A stretch of DNA of 64,000 nucleotides, from NCBI GenBank assembly GCA_020881915.1, contig JAJFPB010000004.1, forward strand, positions 4,030,001-4,094,000. Reading direction: 5' to 3'. This DNA comes from Paramyrothecium sp. XJ0827. Its lineage: Eukaryota; Ascomycota; Sordariomycetes; Hypocreales; Stachybotryaceae. Position numbers and translations under genes: made by a program. The notes under the pieces are model-generated. The model was not told the DNA's origin, made no database searches, and worked only from the letters and a program-made list of their open reading frames with translations. Shown here piece after piece: positions 33,165 through 44,866 of this stretch (the first letter of the stretch is position 1; every line of letters begins with the position of its first letter).

Positions 33165-34283
33165 CTTGCCGATTCGGGAGGGAAGCTGAAAGCTGTAACG
33201 TGAGTATCTGATTGCTTACGTTCGCCAAGAATGCGTTTCCCGTGTGTAATAGAGTCGTGACGAGATGCGAGAGAAAGGGTCGTGCAATGCAAGGAGTCGG
33301 AAGATTCTGGTACGTCGTAGCTCAGGACGTGGTAGGTTCGCAGGTAGGCGTCGTCGACGCAACGCAGCCTAGCCCCAGTACAAGGTACCTGCCTCCAAAA
33401 GGTACCCCAAGCCGTGTGACGCACCCAAAAGTGGCAGAGCTTAGTCATGAAAGCCCACGTGACGGAGAGAGTTGGTGGTCCCCCGCTGATTGGCCAGAGA
33501 TGCTGTGGAAACGCAGGGCGGGAAAGCGACAGGCTGCAAGGCAACAAGCTCAAGGCTTAATAGATGATTGGTTCAAAGTCGTGGGGACTTGGGCCGTGAG
33601 AAGATGTCGGCTGGGTGGTGGGTGGGGGCAGAGCGCCTGCCCGCACGGTACTTAAAGCCGCCAGTGCCATGCTAGTACCTGCACTGGGCTGCTTCGGCGG
33701 TGGTGGGCTGAGAGTCGCCGATACATGATGCTGATAAGGTCCCTATCAGAGTTCGGTGTGGATCGCTAATGCCCTCAAGGTACCGTCACCGACTTGCTAT
33801 CACGAATGCTCATGGGATGATGAGGAGGGGGGGCGACCACCTTACCTACCTTAGGTCGTTCGTGGTCGTCGTTTGGGTGCAGGTCGACGTTGGGGCCGAG
33901 ACTGTACCGACCTTTGCCTTTACCTTTACTCTACCTGCCATATCTCACCTCACCTTATCACTTCGTACCTTAGCATCCTGGGATCATACTGTGCATTTCC
34001 AACCTGCCTGCCTTAACCCCCGACCTGGCCCTTCTCCTCCTCCCCTTCGAACTATCTTGCTTTGGACTATCTTAGTACTGATCCCGACCTCTGATCTTCA
34101 CCTCTCGGCGCCTTTTCACACCCATCCTGCCTCGGTCTTGTCGATCTTCCTCCTCTTCCTCCCACGCCGTTGTGACCATAACGAGTTTCCCGTTTGCTGC
34201 TCGATTTCCAGTCTGGTCCTACACTCCGACCTCGTCGTGACTTCATTGCACGCTGCTGACGCTGCACGCAATCGTTCCGAGCC
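33165..34283. promoter_or_regulatory. Divergent promoter region between RPT3 and the 34284 gene
   Basis: 1.1 kb between two gene starts. The 34284 side (33900-34280) is CT-rich, consistent with a transcribed leader. Two GGTACC sites lie at about 33383-33413. A yeast PACE-type proteasome element was not seen. Confidence 0.55.
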
Positions 34284-34874
34284 ATGTCTTCGTCCATCAC
34301 CATCCCGTCGGCACCGACCTCGGCGAATGCGTTCCACCGCTTACCCAAGGCCGTGGGCAGTTCCTCCGGGAGCTCTTACTCTAGCTCCCCATCACCTTCA
34401 CCTTCATCCTCGCCCTCAGCGGCATCCGACAGCCATAGGCTGCATGGTCGGCGGCCCAGTCTTCTAAGTATGCCCTCTCGGCCGCTTGAGCGGACCGTAC
34501 TTTGTCAACTGAACCCACTGACCCAAGATTATAGGCACTGCCATTTCGAAGCAGGAGTCTACTGTGATCAATATCGGCGACCCGGAAGGACCCCCTCGTC
34601 TGGTGAGTGCAACCACACTCTGGCAAACGTCGAGTGTTGCAGCTAACCAGGCTACAGATCTCGTACCTCTCTTCAAGCCAGGGTTTTGCTTGGAACCCAG
34701 GTACGTCATTTGGTTTTGGGAGGATCACTTGGTATGGCTAACTGAGTGGGCTTGATAGAGATCTTCCTTCCTTCCTACGTCGACTGCGAGTACGTTCCAC
34801 TCGAGAACCGCCGAGACCCCGTTCACGAAATCCTACTCAGCGATGAGGAATCCAGGAACCTGCTACCCCATTGA
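34284..34874 (+). CDS. Small four-exon protein of unknown function
   Basis: Join 34284-34467, 34535-34602, 34658-34700, 34759-34874: 136 residues. All three introns (67, 55, 58 nt) have canonical donors (GTATGC, GTGAGT, GTACGT), acceptors, and branch points (CTGAC, CTAAC, CTAAC), and the frame is kept throughout, which strongly supports a real gene although no uninterrupted frame exceeds 61 codons. The N-terminal 60 residues are Ser/Pro-rich and probably disordered. The C-terminal half is well-formed: STVINIGDPEGPPRLISYL, SSSQGFAWNPEIFLPSYVD, then EYVPLENRRDPVHEILLSDE. I recognise no named family, signal peptide or membrane segment. The compact aromatic C-terminal part looks like a conserved small domain. 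Confidence 0.75.
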
Positions 34875-36674
34875 CGAGGAACTTCGATCGTGGTCCGCCC
34901 TTATAAGATACCCCGGACAGGTTTCCTCGCATAGACACCATATTCTCACGAGACCTTGACTTTTGATTTTGTTTGTTTCGACGGCGTCCTGGAACGGTGT
35001 TTTGGTCATTTTCGGAAGGGGAGTTAGTGTTGCCTTGGTAAGGCAATGGTTGCACCAGCTGATGGCGTACATTGGACCATGCGATGGGCAACGGATAATC
35101 AGTGAGGTGTCTCTGTCGGCTTAGGAGGCAAGTCATAACTGTCTGCTCAGCGCTGGTTGGTTTTTTTCTCATTTGTAGGTTATGCTAGTGGTCTTTGAAC
35201 GGCCGTTCGCTGATGGTTCACGGTCTGGAGTCCTGGTGTTTGACCACGAGGCTACTGTAGCTCTTCTCAACTCATTTGCAAAGAATACAACTACTGTGGA
35301 ATGTAGCAGAAAACTACGTGGCCCCTGAAATGCTTGTAGTAGATTGCCAAGGTCCTGAAGACAGCAGACATTCAAGGCGAAGGGACAGGAATGGAGGAAT
35401 CCCAAGACACGCAGTGGACGCTCCCGTTTCCGGATGCAACAATGATATGACGGAGCTAATGCCGCCTGCGGGCTATCATCATGCTGCCATTCACTGCTGT
35501 ATGGGAAAATCAGCCTATTGTAGCACATGTTATGATCAGGGTGAAACATGCATATCCCCTTGGACGTTGAGGTTGACGCAAAAGGGGCCCCTGCCGCTTA
35601 ACACGACTGCTAACGACAGTTGGTGACTCCGCTGCGGATGGTGGGCTTCGCTGGCAATCCCCATCGCCGTACTCTGTACCCCACAGTGGATCAGTCACAG
35701 GGATTCCTGGAAGGCGATAGCCTGCCCTTCAGCCGGGCCCCCCGGCCGCCTCGGTGCCGCATGTCTCTATTGAGTGCCGCATGCATGATGATACCTAAAG
35801 GGAAGCGTCAACGCGTAGCACAGTAAATTGGGCATTTTCTCAAGCGGTGACACACGGTCAGCGGTGAATCATGGATATTGCATGTGTAGGGTATGCGATT
35901 TTACATTCTGACCTGCCTAGTGACCATGCCAAGGATATTTTCCCCTTGTATCCTTTTTCTCTTCATTCATTCTGAAGGGAGGCATTATCTGCGGTGGTGC
36001 AAGATTCATCATGAATTGGCTGCGAAGCGTCATTGCGTACCTCGCGCCAAATATGGCGAAACGGCGAGCTGCTTTGACGTACTGTAACTAGTTCCCAGGT
36101 ACCCATTACCGCTGAGGACGGTTGGCCTTGTGCCGTGAGCCTTTCGCCGTTTGCGGAATTCAGCTTGAGGCGTCCACGAGATGCATTGAGACGAGTGGCC
36201 CAATGTCGTCAAGAGGCTGCTTTCGCTACCGTTTAAAGTATACAGCTGTTCAGGCGCTTGAACGGACTGGTTCCATTGCGATGCTGTACATCAGTGAGCT
36301 GAGGTACATGCAAGTGTACACTCGAGCGACAAATCAGATTGCCATGTGACCGTAGCGAGCAACAGGTGCCACCGTTGATTTAGTTCCTAGGTACCTACTA
36401 AGGCACCTTATCTTATCCAGCACTAATACCTGAGGTAGCGCATTGCCTCGTTGGTACTAAGGTACCTTGGCCCACCTGTAGCCCAAAACAGTCCATGAAG
36501 TAAACAAACGATAATTCAGAGAACCACGTAACCACAAACTTCACCTCGACCACTTAATTGCTGTCAACGATTACTATACAGAAACCCGCCAATCACCAAA
36601 CCCGACTCTCGCCGCCTCCAAAACGAGATTGAAATCACCGCAGGCGCGTTACGGTATCCCCTCGGCTCCCGCAG
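34875..36674. other. Intergenic between the 34284 gene and MIS14
   Basis: 1.8 kb with no credible gene. 36090-36480 has several GGTACC/CCTAGG-type palindromic stretches close to the MIS14 promoter. Confidence 0.6.
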
Positions 36675-37503
36675 ATGGACTCCGAGTCGGTCGTCGCCCA
36701 GGTCCAGCGGCGCATCGAGCTGCAGGCCCCCGAGGACCTCACATACCTCGTCACGAACGTCCGCAACGCCGCCGCCGCCCGCATCAACGAAGCCTTCCCT
36801 CACGTCGACGGCCACGAGGGCGAGTACGAGCTGCGAAACCAGATTGAGGCGCTTGTCAACGAGGTTGGTTCCCATGCCCTCCGCTGCGTTGCTGCTTCTG
36901 CCCCTCCCCCCACTGTTCGCTCTGCCATGCTTCACTTTGATGCTGCGCTTGGGATGTCTCGCGACTATTGATTGCCCAGATCGGAGAGCTAACCTATGTG
37001 CCCTTTAGTTCATCAATAAGACATTCGCCCTCGCATCCCCCAACCTGTCCATCAACGGGCTCCCGGTCTCACCTGACCAATTCATCCCCTCTTCCTCTTC
37101 CACACCCGCCGCGCCCGAGCCCGCCTACGAGCCCTTTGACACGCGCAAGCGCCGTCGGGTCGCCGACCTCGTCAACCAGGAGGAGAAGCTGCTCGAGGAG
37201 GTCGCCGCCCTCAAGCGCTCCGTCCCTGGCCGCGCCGCCGCCGAGCAGGCCGAGCGCATGACCGCGGGCATCAAGCGCGACCACGAGGCTGTTGAGGAGC
37301 GTGTCGCCCGCGCCGGTCGTGAGGCCGAGGCATCCGTCGCATCCCTAGCGCTCGGCCCTCTGGAGCGGCAGGCCGCGGTGGAGGCCGACTTCAAGAAAAC
37401 AGTCGAAGGGCTCGGCAGGCTGAAGAGGGACATGCCCGCCGTTGTGGCCAAGATGGAGCGCGCCAAGGTCGCAGGGGAGTATGCCATCACTGAGCGAAGG
37501 TGA
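36675..37503 (+). CDS. mis14: Kinetochore MIND complex subunit MIS14/NSL1
   Basis: Join 36675-36863 and 37009-37503, giving 227 residues; the 145-nt intron has a GTTGGT donor, GCTAACC branch point and TTTAG acceptor. The Mis14 domain is seen in the N-terminal RRIELQAPEDLTYLVTNV, the helix RNAAAARINEAFP, and, after the splice, FINKTFALASPNLSINGLPV. The motif FDTRKRRRVADLVNQEEKLL follows, then a long coiled coil to the C-terminus (LERQAAVEADFKKTVEGLGR). In known biology MIND (Mis12-Nnf1-Dsn1-Nsl1) bridges the inner centromere to Ndc80 and KNL1 in dividing nuclei. The 36675 ATG directly precedes the conserved domain. Codon use is strongly GC3-biased. Confidence 0.9.
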
Positions 37504-38028
37504 TGGCAAGTCTCTTACAAGCGACCCGCACGCTGTCCTTTCGAGGGCCTTGAATCTTTGCAACGGTGGCTATGGGAACAAAATCTGGAGTTGGGAGTCC
37601 TCTGTGAAAAAGAATCCCCCAATCGACCTATTGGATTTTCACATCTTTGGGCGCTTTGTGGCACGACGTAACGAAGGACTACTTTTTAATGCATTTTCTA
37701 CCTAGGATCTTTCAAGGGAAAGCCAAGCCAATGGCGAGGCATAGTCGCCTCCAAACATGCAACATCAAGTACATGGCGGAGTTCCCACAAAGAGGGGAGC
37801 AATTTCTAGAGAACTGAATGAAGTTGCGTCAACTCACGTCACGGGCAAGAGGCTTTTGTCTCATTTCTATGCCAGTGCCTCATGCAGCACACCAATACCC
37901 TTCCAGACTCCAGATCGCCGTCATTATCTTCAACACTGCACAACATCCAACCACGCTATTTTGAAAGGTTTCTCAACAGACAACTAAGAAAATGCGGGAA
38001 CTTCAAGATTCCATAGCCATAGGTTGGT
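37504..38028. other. Convergent intergenic region between MIS14 and SEC14
   Basis: 525 bp holding both 3' UTRs. No further gene. Confidence 0.65.
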
Positions 38029-39280
38029 CTAGGGTGCAGCGGCGGCCGGAGCTGGCTGCGTGGCATCGCCTGCTGCAGCAGGTTGACCAGCAACCGGCAC
38101 ATCAGCCGTCTGCGCTGGCGTCTCAATGGCAGATCCCTGGTTCTGAATGGTGTTGGAAGCAGGTGGGTCGGTGGCCTTCTCCGCGTTCTTCCACTGTGGG
38201 TCGTGCCAAGGACCAGCATCGCTATGGTCGCAACCTTCGGGGCACTCGCATGTGCCGCCGAACTTCTTGGGCAGGTTCTCGGCAGGAATCTGCTTCAGCA
38301 ACTCGGATTGATACCCAGATCCAAGGATGTGGATCTTCTTGACGGTAACAGGGTCGAGCCAGCCCTTGACGACACTCCAGACGGTAGAAAAACCCCAAGG
38401 AGCATTGATGAGGAAGAAGACACCCAAACGCTCGGGGTAGTAGTTCTGCGAAATCGCAGCGGCCTTTCCGACGTAGGAGTAGACCTGGGGTACCTTGGTC
38501 AGGGTGATGCCCTTGAGATCCATAATTGTGCAGGCAGTTTCGATAAGGTGGCCGGACTGGCGCGAGCATGCAGGCAGGAAGTCGCTGGCCATACGCTCGT
38601 ATGCAACAGCGAGGTTCGTGAGCATTCGCTCAGGTGTGGTAATCTTATACATCTCGGTGAGATCGATACCGCCGACATGCTCAATGTATAGGGGGCGACC
38701 ATCCTGAAAGTAATGTCAGAGGTTCCGTTCTTCATATAAGCAACATTAAATGGGAAGAATTAACTAGGCCGCGCACCTTGTCGGTCTTGTGGTAATACTG
38801 TTGGTAGTACTTCGCGACCTTTTCCTGCTCAGGGTAGTCCCAGGTCTTGGTGAGCTCGTCCAGGTTCGTCTCCTTTCGCCAAGCCTCTGTGTCGACAAAC
38901 CTGAGGAAGGCGGTCAGTTATAGAGTCCAATCGCATCCCATTGGCACAGTTCTTCCCGGTCCCGAAGTACATACATCTGCTTCGAAAGGTTGACATCGAA
39001 CTTTCTTGCGCGAAGGAAGCGCAGCTAAGAAAGGGGAGTTAGCACCCTGGTCTCTCGGGAGAGTACTAGTACTTCTTCTTTTTCGAGGTGGAGATGTTGG
39101 CAATACACTTACCAGGGTCAAGGTATCGAGACGCTTCGTGAACCCTTCCTGCTCCAGCATCATCCTCAGCTGGTGAACCTGGGCAATCTGAGCCTGGGTC
39201 AAATGACCGGCAAAGCCTTCGCTGGTTGTGATGGAGTCCAGTGGGAAGTCATAGTTGTCGTACTTGGGATCCAGATCCAT
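38029..39280 (-). CDS. sec14: SEC14 phosphatidylinositol/phosphatidylcholine transfer protein
   Basis: Minus-strand join 39280-39113, 39024-38975, 38900-38777, 38703-38029: 338 residues, introns of 88, 74 and 73 nt. The CRAL-TRIO N-terminal domain shows [20 protein letters not shown] and [17 protein letters not shown]. The lipid-binding domain shows [54 protein letters not shown], and [20 protein letters not shown] followed by [15 protein letters not shown]. In yeast, Sec14 exchanges PI and PC and supports PI4P production at the trans-Golgi for secretion. The C-terminal ~50 residues are an Ala/Pro/Gln-rich tail, as in many filamentous fungi. The start at 39280 gives the usual [13 protein letters not shown] opening. 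Confidence 0.95.
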
Positions 39281-39650
39281 GGTGGGGAAGGGAAAGGATG
39301 ACGTCCAGCGAGAGCGGGGGGAAGAAGAATACAGACGAGGTTGAAACGGTCCTCGTTGAATTGGTGGGGAGACTGGAAAAGGCTTACAGAGTAAAAGAGT
39401 CAAGTTCGATAGAATAGGTGAGACAGAGAGTAAAGAAGGGAAAGAAAAAGGTGTTTAGGCAGGATTGGACACAGATTAAAGGTAAACAGCGCCGGGACTG
39501 ATGCTTGGTGATGGAATTGTCTTCGTTGCCAAACTGGAACCCTCCCCCTGGCCTGCAAGTCGATCAGGTGGGGACCGCGTCATGCCCTCTGGCTCCATAC
39601 TACCTCTAACAGGCAATATCAAGCTCGGCACCAGACTGGGCCTAGTGGCT

Positions 39651-39678
39651 GGTGGACGGTGGACGGTGGACGGTGGAC
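39651..39678. repeat. Four tandem copies of GGTGGAC
   Basis: Perfect 7-bp unit repeated four times in the divergent promoter region. Confidence 0.9.
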
Positions 39679-39705
39679 GGGTAAAGCTAAGAATGACAAC
39701 AAGGT

Positions 39706-39726
39706 ACGGAGTGCGGAGTACGGAGT
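39706..39726. repeat. Three tandem copies of (A/G)CGGAGT
   Basis: Units ACGGAGT, GCGGAGT, ACGGAGT in a row, followed by ACGAAG. This TACGGAGTA-type repeat is, from memory, common in intergenic DNA of Sordariomycetes. Confidence 0.8.
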
Positions 39727-40023
39727 ACGAAGCCGCTAAGTTCCAGTTGGACAAATGGGCCTCCCTCAACGGCAGCACGGGTAGTCGGCGGGCGCCCCTC
39801 TCAGGTACAGCGACCTTGTTCCCTCCCAGTCATTAAGTACCGCCCAGCTGGGGTACCTCTGGAACCCTCCCACTTGGTGCAGTCACATGTTGATAAGATA
39901 TTGAGAATTGTTGTCCCAAGCATCAGCTCAGAATCTCAAGCGTGCAACACTCCGCCGACATAAACGTGCCTGTCCCCAGCTCCAGCATTGGTAGACTCCT
40001 TTGCCGCATGGAGAGTTCCCACC

Positions 40024-41319
40024 ATGACGAAGCTTCCCCAGCAATGGCTGTGGCTGTCTCGTAGCGCCGCTCGACAAGTCCACACCTCCGTCACCGCTCG
40101 AAGACCCTGCCGCTCGTTCCACATCACCACCCCGGCCAGCCTCCCGCGACGCCGTCACTTCTTCACATCCAACCCGTTCTTGTCACAATCTGGCGAGGAA
40201 TCAAGGACGATATCTGAACCTCCCAGAAATGACACACGCTCGTCGATTCCGGCGACGGCCAAGCGGAAGCCCACCCGCGCCCCAACTGCGAAGAATTCGC
40301 TTCGCAGAGTCGCCATCATCGCGCAGCAGCCGAAGCTGACCTCGGATGGCAAGTCTCCGCTCGGAATTGACGAGACGGATCCCTCGACGATCGTTAGCGC
40401 TACCTGCGTCGCCGAGGCCTTCAACATGCCAGTGGTCTTGGACATCTTGTCCTCCCATGGCTTCGCGATCGACCCGGACAGCACTGGCTTCGACGCCAAC
40501 GAGGTCCTGCACGCCAGGGGCGTCAATGGAGGCGACATTTTTGTATTCCCATCCGGGACGGTTGTGACATGGTCACTGCCGCCAGACGTTGTCACGAAGC
40601 AGATACTTCGGGCCGCCGAGGACCCGCACCCAGAAAACCTGCGCGAGGTGGAGGACCTGGAGTTTGCCATGGACACCTCCAAGGAGTCCAGCTCCCTCAA
40701 GGGCGATGTCATTCTACTGGGCACACGGCGCGAGCACAAGGACGGCGATACTCTGGACACCACCATGGCCAAGATTGCCTTTTCATCGGGCCTTGCGCGC
40801 AGCACGAAGCTGGCCGTCCTCGAGACCGCCTTGACCTCGTATTTCGAGAGCACGAGAGACATCCCCACCCGGCTCTCGCGCGGCTCCGGCGTCCCCCTCG
40901 GCCGCAAGTTCATCCTCCGGAAGACGGGCGAGCTGCTGAGCCTCCGCGCCCGCCTCAACCACTACTCCGAGCTGACCGACTCGCTCCCCGACATCTTCTG
41001 GGACAGCCGCTCCGAGCTCGGCCTCGAGGGCTACTACGACCAGGTCGGCCGCGCGCTCGACGTCAACGTCCGCATCCGCGCCCTGAACCAGAAGATGGAC
41101 TACGCCCAGGAGATTGCCAGCGTGCTGCGCGAGATGTCGAGCGAGCAGCACGGCACCCGCCTCGAGCTCATCATCATCCTGCTGATCGCGGTCGAGGTCG
41201 TCTTCGAGCTGCGGCGGATCGTCTTGGAGTGGGCCCAGGAGAGGGAGGCGGCCAAGGAAATAGCGGCGGCGGCGGCCGACATGAAGGAGGCGGCGCTGGA
41301 AAAGGTGGAACATGTTTGA
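40024..41319 (+). CDS. Mitochondrial DUF155 (RMD1/RMND1-like) protein
   Basis: Single exon, 431 residues from the ATG at 40024; the frame extends 12 codons upstream without an ATG. The N-terminus is Arg/Ser-rich without acids (LSRSAARQVHTSVTARR), a good mitochondrial presequence. The DUF155 domain runs from about residue 130: the segment with GGDIFVFPSGTVVTWSLP, then AFSSGLARSTKLAVLETAL, LPDIFWDSRSELGLEGYYDQ, and the C-terminal coiled segment before a hydrophobic stretch ELIIILLIAVEVVFELR. That membrane segment followed by a charged tail is typical of the family. Human RMND1 and yeast YDR282C/MRX10 are mitochondrial members linked to mitoribosome function; yeast RMD1 is another paralogue. The mitochondrial presequence favours the RMND1/MRX10 branch. 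GC-rich third positions. Confidence 0.88.
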   Translation: MTKLPQQWLWLSRSAARQVHTSVTARRPCRSFHITTPASLPRRRHFFTSNPFLSQSGEESRTISEPPRNDTRSSIPATAKRKPTRAPTAKNSLRRVAIIAQQPKLTSDGKSPLGIDETDPSTIVSATCVAEAFNMPVVLDILSSHGFAIDPDSTGFDANEVLHARGVNGGDIFVFPSGTVVTWSLPPDVVTKQILRAAEDPHPENLREVEDLEFAMDTSKESSSLKGDVILLGTRREHKDGDTLDTTMAKIAFSSGLARSTKLAVLETALTSYFESTRDIPTRLSRGSGVPLGRKFILRKTGELLSLRARLNHYSELTDSLPDIFWDSRSELGLEGYYDQVGRALDVNVRIRALNQKMDYAQEIASVLREMSSEQHGTRLELIIILLIAVEVVFELRRIVLEWAQEREAAKEIAAAAADMKEAALEKVEHV

Positions 41320-42111
41320 ATAGATAAAGTCTAGATACCCAACTCTGTAGAATAAAACTGTCATCATTCACGGCTCTTCATCTCCACTTGCGCTTTACCC
41401 TATGTTACTCAGATGGTTCGAAGCCAACGAAATGACACACCCTTGAGTGAACCTTCACGAGAGCGAGAGCAGCGGATGAATTCAGCCAACGAGACGTAAC
41501 ATGATATCTCTACAAGTTGTTGACCTAAAGACAATGTCCAAAGTATGTGTTACATCCGGATGGAAAAGTAGGAAAACGAGTAAACCGCAACAAACCCGGA
41601 ACCACCCCATGAGAGTGTGGGCTTTCGTTGCTCTAAGCTGAATGTTCAAGTTCTGCCACATACACACGTGCAATCTCTGCCTTGCATGGCAACCCCCCTC
41701 CCCCCCTCCCACTCTTCATCGACCAAAAAAAAAGAGAAACAGACCTTCCAGCAAGAATAACGCCTAAGCTCCTCCATTCCCCCCTTTTTCTCCCTTGTGG
41801 CAGCTTTGTTATCCCCAAGGCCTCATAGTCGTTGAGGAGCATGCGCAGATCCCTTAGTCTATCACCTCAAACCCAAGACGACTCTTCCTCCAGCAAACGG
41901 AGTATTTCTTGTCAAAATATTCCTCAAAAGATGGTTTGATTACCCGCTATCCCTCGCTCCGAAAGCCTCCTAGTCGCTAAATTACCTCCACTATTGAACA
42001 CACTATACAATACTGAACTTCCATTCAGTCCTGCTTTGTAGACTGTCTGTCTCCACGTGGGCGTTGCCTCAGAACAATCTCCCCCCGGCAACGCGACATG
42101 ATAACGTTACA
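41320..42111. other. Convergent intergenic region
   Basis: 792 bp between the 3' ends of the DUF155 gene (+) and the 42112 gene (-). Nothing further recognised. Confidence 0.65.
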
Positions 42112-44866
42112 TTACGTTGAGGGCTTCCGTTGTTGTTGCGATCCAGGGATGACGGGAACAGGAACGGGTGTGACTTTCAGAGGAACATGTGCAGGCCCTG
42201 GGGTCCCGTTGATGCCTGGCTTCTGACCTGTGGGCGTCTGAGGCTTAGGTTGGTTGGCCAAGCTTGCACGGGCTGCTGCCAGCCTGCTTACGTCCATAGT
42301 GCCACCGAGTCCAATGCCAGCGAGGCCCGAAACCATTGGCTGGGAGATCTTGTCGCCGAACATGGCGGATCGTTCCTGCGCAGCAAAGCGAGCCTTGGCC
42401 TGGTCCACGATGCGTTGCTGCTGGGCTTCAGGTATCACCGTGTGGTAGCCGGTAAGCCCTGGTGACTGTGATGGTTGTGCGTGCGGTGTTGAAACGCTCG
42501 GGTGTCGGTTCATCTGGCCTCCAGCAGCCTGGTTTGGAGTCCCATATCGCTGGGGCTGCTGCATGTTAGGTGATTGGCTGTAGTTCTGCCTCGGTGGCAC
42601 TTGGGGAGACATGTTACGCGGAGGCATGCCCGACCCATTGGTGTATGTACCGTAGTTGGCCGGAGTAGGTGTTGCAGGCTGTTGCGGAAAGCTTTGTTGA
42701 TACTGGAAGCGGGCGTTTGAAGCCGGCTGCTGCGGCATCTGTCCATACTGTGGGCGCTGCTGACTGGCAAATTGAGGCATGTTTTGGTGACCGTACGGGG
42801 TTTGCGCTTTCGCCAATTGGGTCGCGTACTGGTTGGAGTAGCCATTAGGTCGAGTGTACTGGTTCGGCTGTGGTCGAGGTTGACTTGCCGCAGGCTGAGG
42901 CACGTTGCGCGGTGGTTGGTAATTTGGTGTGACTCCAGGACGATAGTATTGTTGAGGGTGTGAGGGGGTCCGGCTAGGAGTCGAGTATTGATTACCACTC
43001 TGGTAGTAATTATTGTATTGTGGGTTCGAAATGCTTGGGGTTCGTTGGCTCGGAGGTCGCACATTTGCCTGCGCAGCCTGCTGTTGTGCACGCAGACGAG
43101 CCTGAATTCCAGCCTCGTCTTCTTCCATGACGCCCATGTACTGATCAGTTTGCACCTGAACTTTGGTGCTGATCAGAAGATCGTCTAACTGGTCGCCGTT
43201 CAGCTTCGCAACTGCGAAAGGCGGCAACGTCTTGATGATAAGAGCTAGCTGCGCCTTGAGGACCTCGTATGTCGCAATCTCCTCTTCCGATGGTTGTGGT
43301 CCGGCGTTGGCCAGCATGTCCCCATTCACAGGGTCGCTAGATTGTCGATTCTGTGAGTTGGGCAGTGTAAGGTTGCGGATTCGCTGGTACGAAGCAAGCG
43401 TCTCAATCAAGTCGCTGACCTCGTCCAGTATCTCATCTGCTTCCTTTTCCTGTTCTTCACGCTTCGAGCCCATTGCATCCTCGAGGGAAGGGTCAACTGA
43501 TGTATCGTCCCAGCTGTCGATGGCCTCCTGCACCGCGTCCTCGTCGAGTTCAACGGCCTGGGTGGCGCTATTGAAAAGGTTGCTGTACTCTGAATCCCCG
43601 TAATACTCAACCTCAATCATGTTTTGGAAGCTTCGGTAACCTGCCCTCTGCCACCACATACGCCCAGCAATGCTTGATGGCACAATGGCGGAAGAGTCGT
43701 CCTTGCATGGAGCAAAGCTCGAGAAAGCTCCACGGAAGAGCGTTTCCATTTCCGAGATTTCCAGTTCGCTACTCGAAGGCTTCTTCCCAGCTAGACTTTG
43801 CGCGCGCTCATGCTTCTTGGTGACAGTCTGTGAAGACGGTGTCGCGTTACTGTAGTCCAAGAAGTGACCGGCGGATAGCTTCGTGGTGAAATAGGTATGG
43901 CCGCGGACGGTCGACGTATCGCTAAGATCGGGTTGGTAGAAGTCAAGGACGTTACCCTTGGCCTGGGTTTTTGGTTGCTTTGGCGGTTGCAACGACGGCA
44001 GGGTGCGCGGGGATGCAAAAAGTTCCCCCAATGTCTGTGTTCGCTCTTGTGGCTTTGAAGCAACTACACGAGAGATCGAAACACCCAGGGGCAGGTTACC
44101 TTCCCTCCAACTGTTGTCATCAGATAGCGGAAGACTTGAGAATAATCGCCGCTCCTGAGGCGCATGTCCAACAATTGACAGGAGCATCTTGCCATTTTCT
44201 GTGCTGACTAGATCATCGTCCCTCTCGGAGGAGGCTTGCGGATATGCTCGTTCTCGGCGAAACAACTCTAAAGCCTTGTGCCTGAAATCGTTGATTTGCG
44301 CGATTTGCGTATCCGTTGACGCTCTGATTTCTGCACTATCCTGTGGTTGTGTATTGAGTTGAGCGACAGAGGATTTGACCACGGAGACGACGTCGTCTGC
44401 GACTTGTTCCAAGCGCGTATATGCACCAGCGGTAAACTTGTCCAGAACACTCGACGGCGATGGCGGCTCGGTGGATTTCTGTCGCTTGGATTGTGGTTCG
44501 TCATCCGAAGCGCGCTCTTCGAGGGGCCGTTTGAGGATTGGGGGGCTGATGTCAATACTTGAGGAGCAGTTAGCATAGGGCGACCTACAGCCATCGTCAC
44601 TGGCGGACGCAAGACTGGCCATCGATAAGAAAGGCAACGCACCTCTGCAATAGATGAATAAAATCCTTTACCAATTCCTCTTCATTCGGAGGCGGTAGTC
44701 CATTTGGTTGTTGCAACGGCTTGACTTCCGCATCCGCATCCCCATTGACCTCCTCATCCTCGTCGCCAGCATCGCGCTTTCGTTTTCCGGGAACGGCAAG
44801 GGCCCCATTATCGCCATGATCCGGCTCGGAGACACCATTCACTTCTGCTGTGGTTGGCTGCGCCAT
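42112..44866 (-). CDS. Large, mostly disordered, probably nuclear protein of unknown function
   Basis: Minus-strand join 44866-44643 and 44557-42112, giving 889 residues; the 85-nt intron has a GTGCGT donor, GCTAACTGC branch and CAAG acceptor. I do not recognise a named family. Residues 1-75 are acidic with a KRKRD cluster and end in a short helix, EEELVKDFIHLLQ. A second basic cluster (SKRQK) follows near residue 95. The central part to about residue 500 looks structured in pieces: LGVSISRVVASKPQERTQTL, a block GHTYFTTKLSAGHFLDYSNA, and a Trp-containing SSIAGRMWWQRAGYRSFQNM motif followed by an acidic helix. Residues ~500-590 hold a helical segment (EVLKAQLALIIKTLPPFAVA). The C-terminal ~280 residues are Gln/Pro/Asn/Tyr-rich and prion-like. 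A chromatin or transcription role is plausible but only inferred. Confidence 0.82.

Larger units (their letters stand above)
39281..40023. promoter_or_regulatory. Divergent promoter region between SEC14 and the DUF155 gene
   Basis: 743 bp shared upstream region containing two short tandem repeats (39651-39678 and 39706-39726, listed separately) and a GGTACC site near 39850. Confidence 0.6.

Noticed and set aside
40569..41327. 252-codon open frame on the plus strand, rich in Arg/Pro/Gly
   Set aside because: It lies out of frame inside the DUF155 gene; its composition is that of a shadow frame of GC-rich coding DNA.
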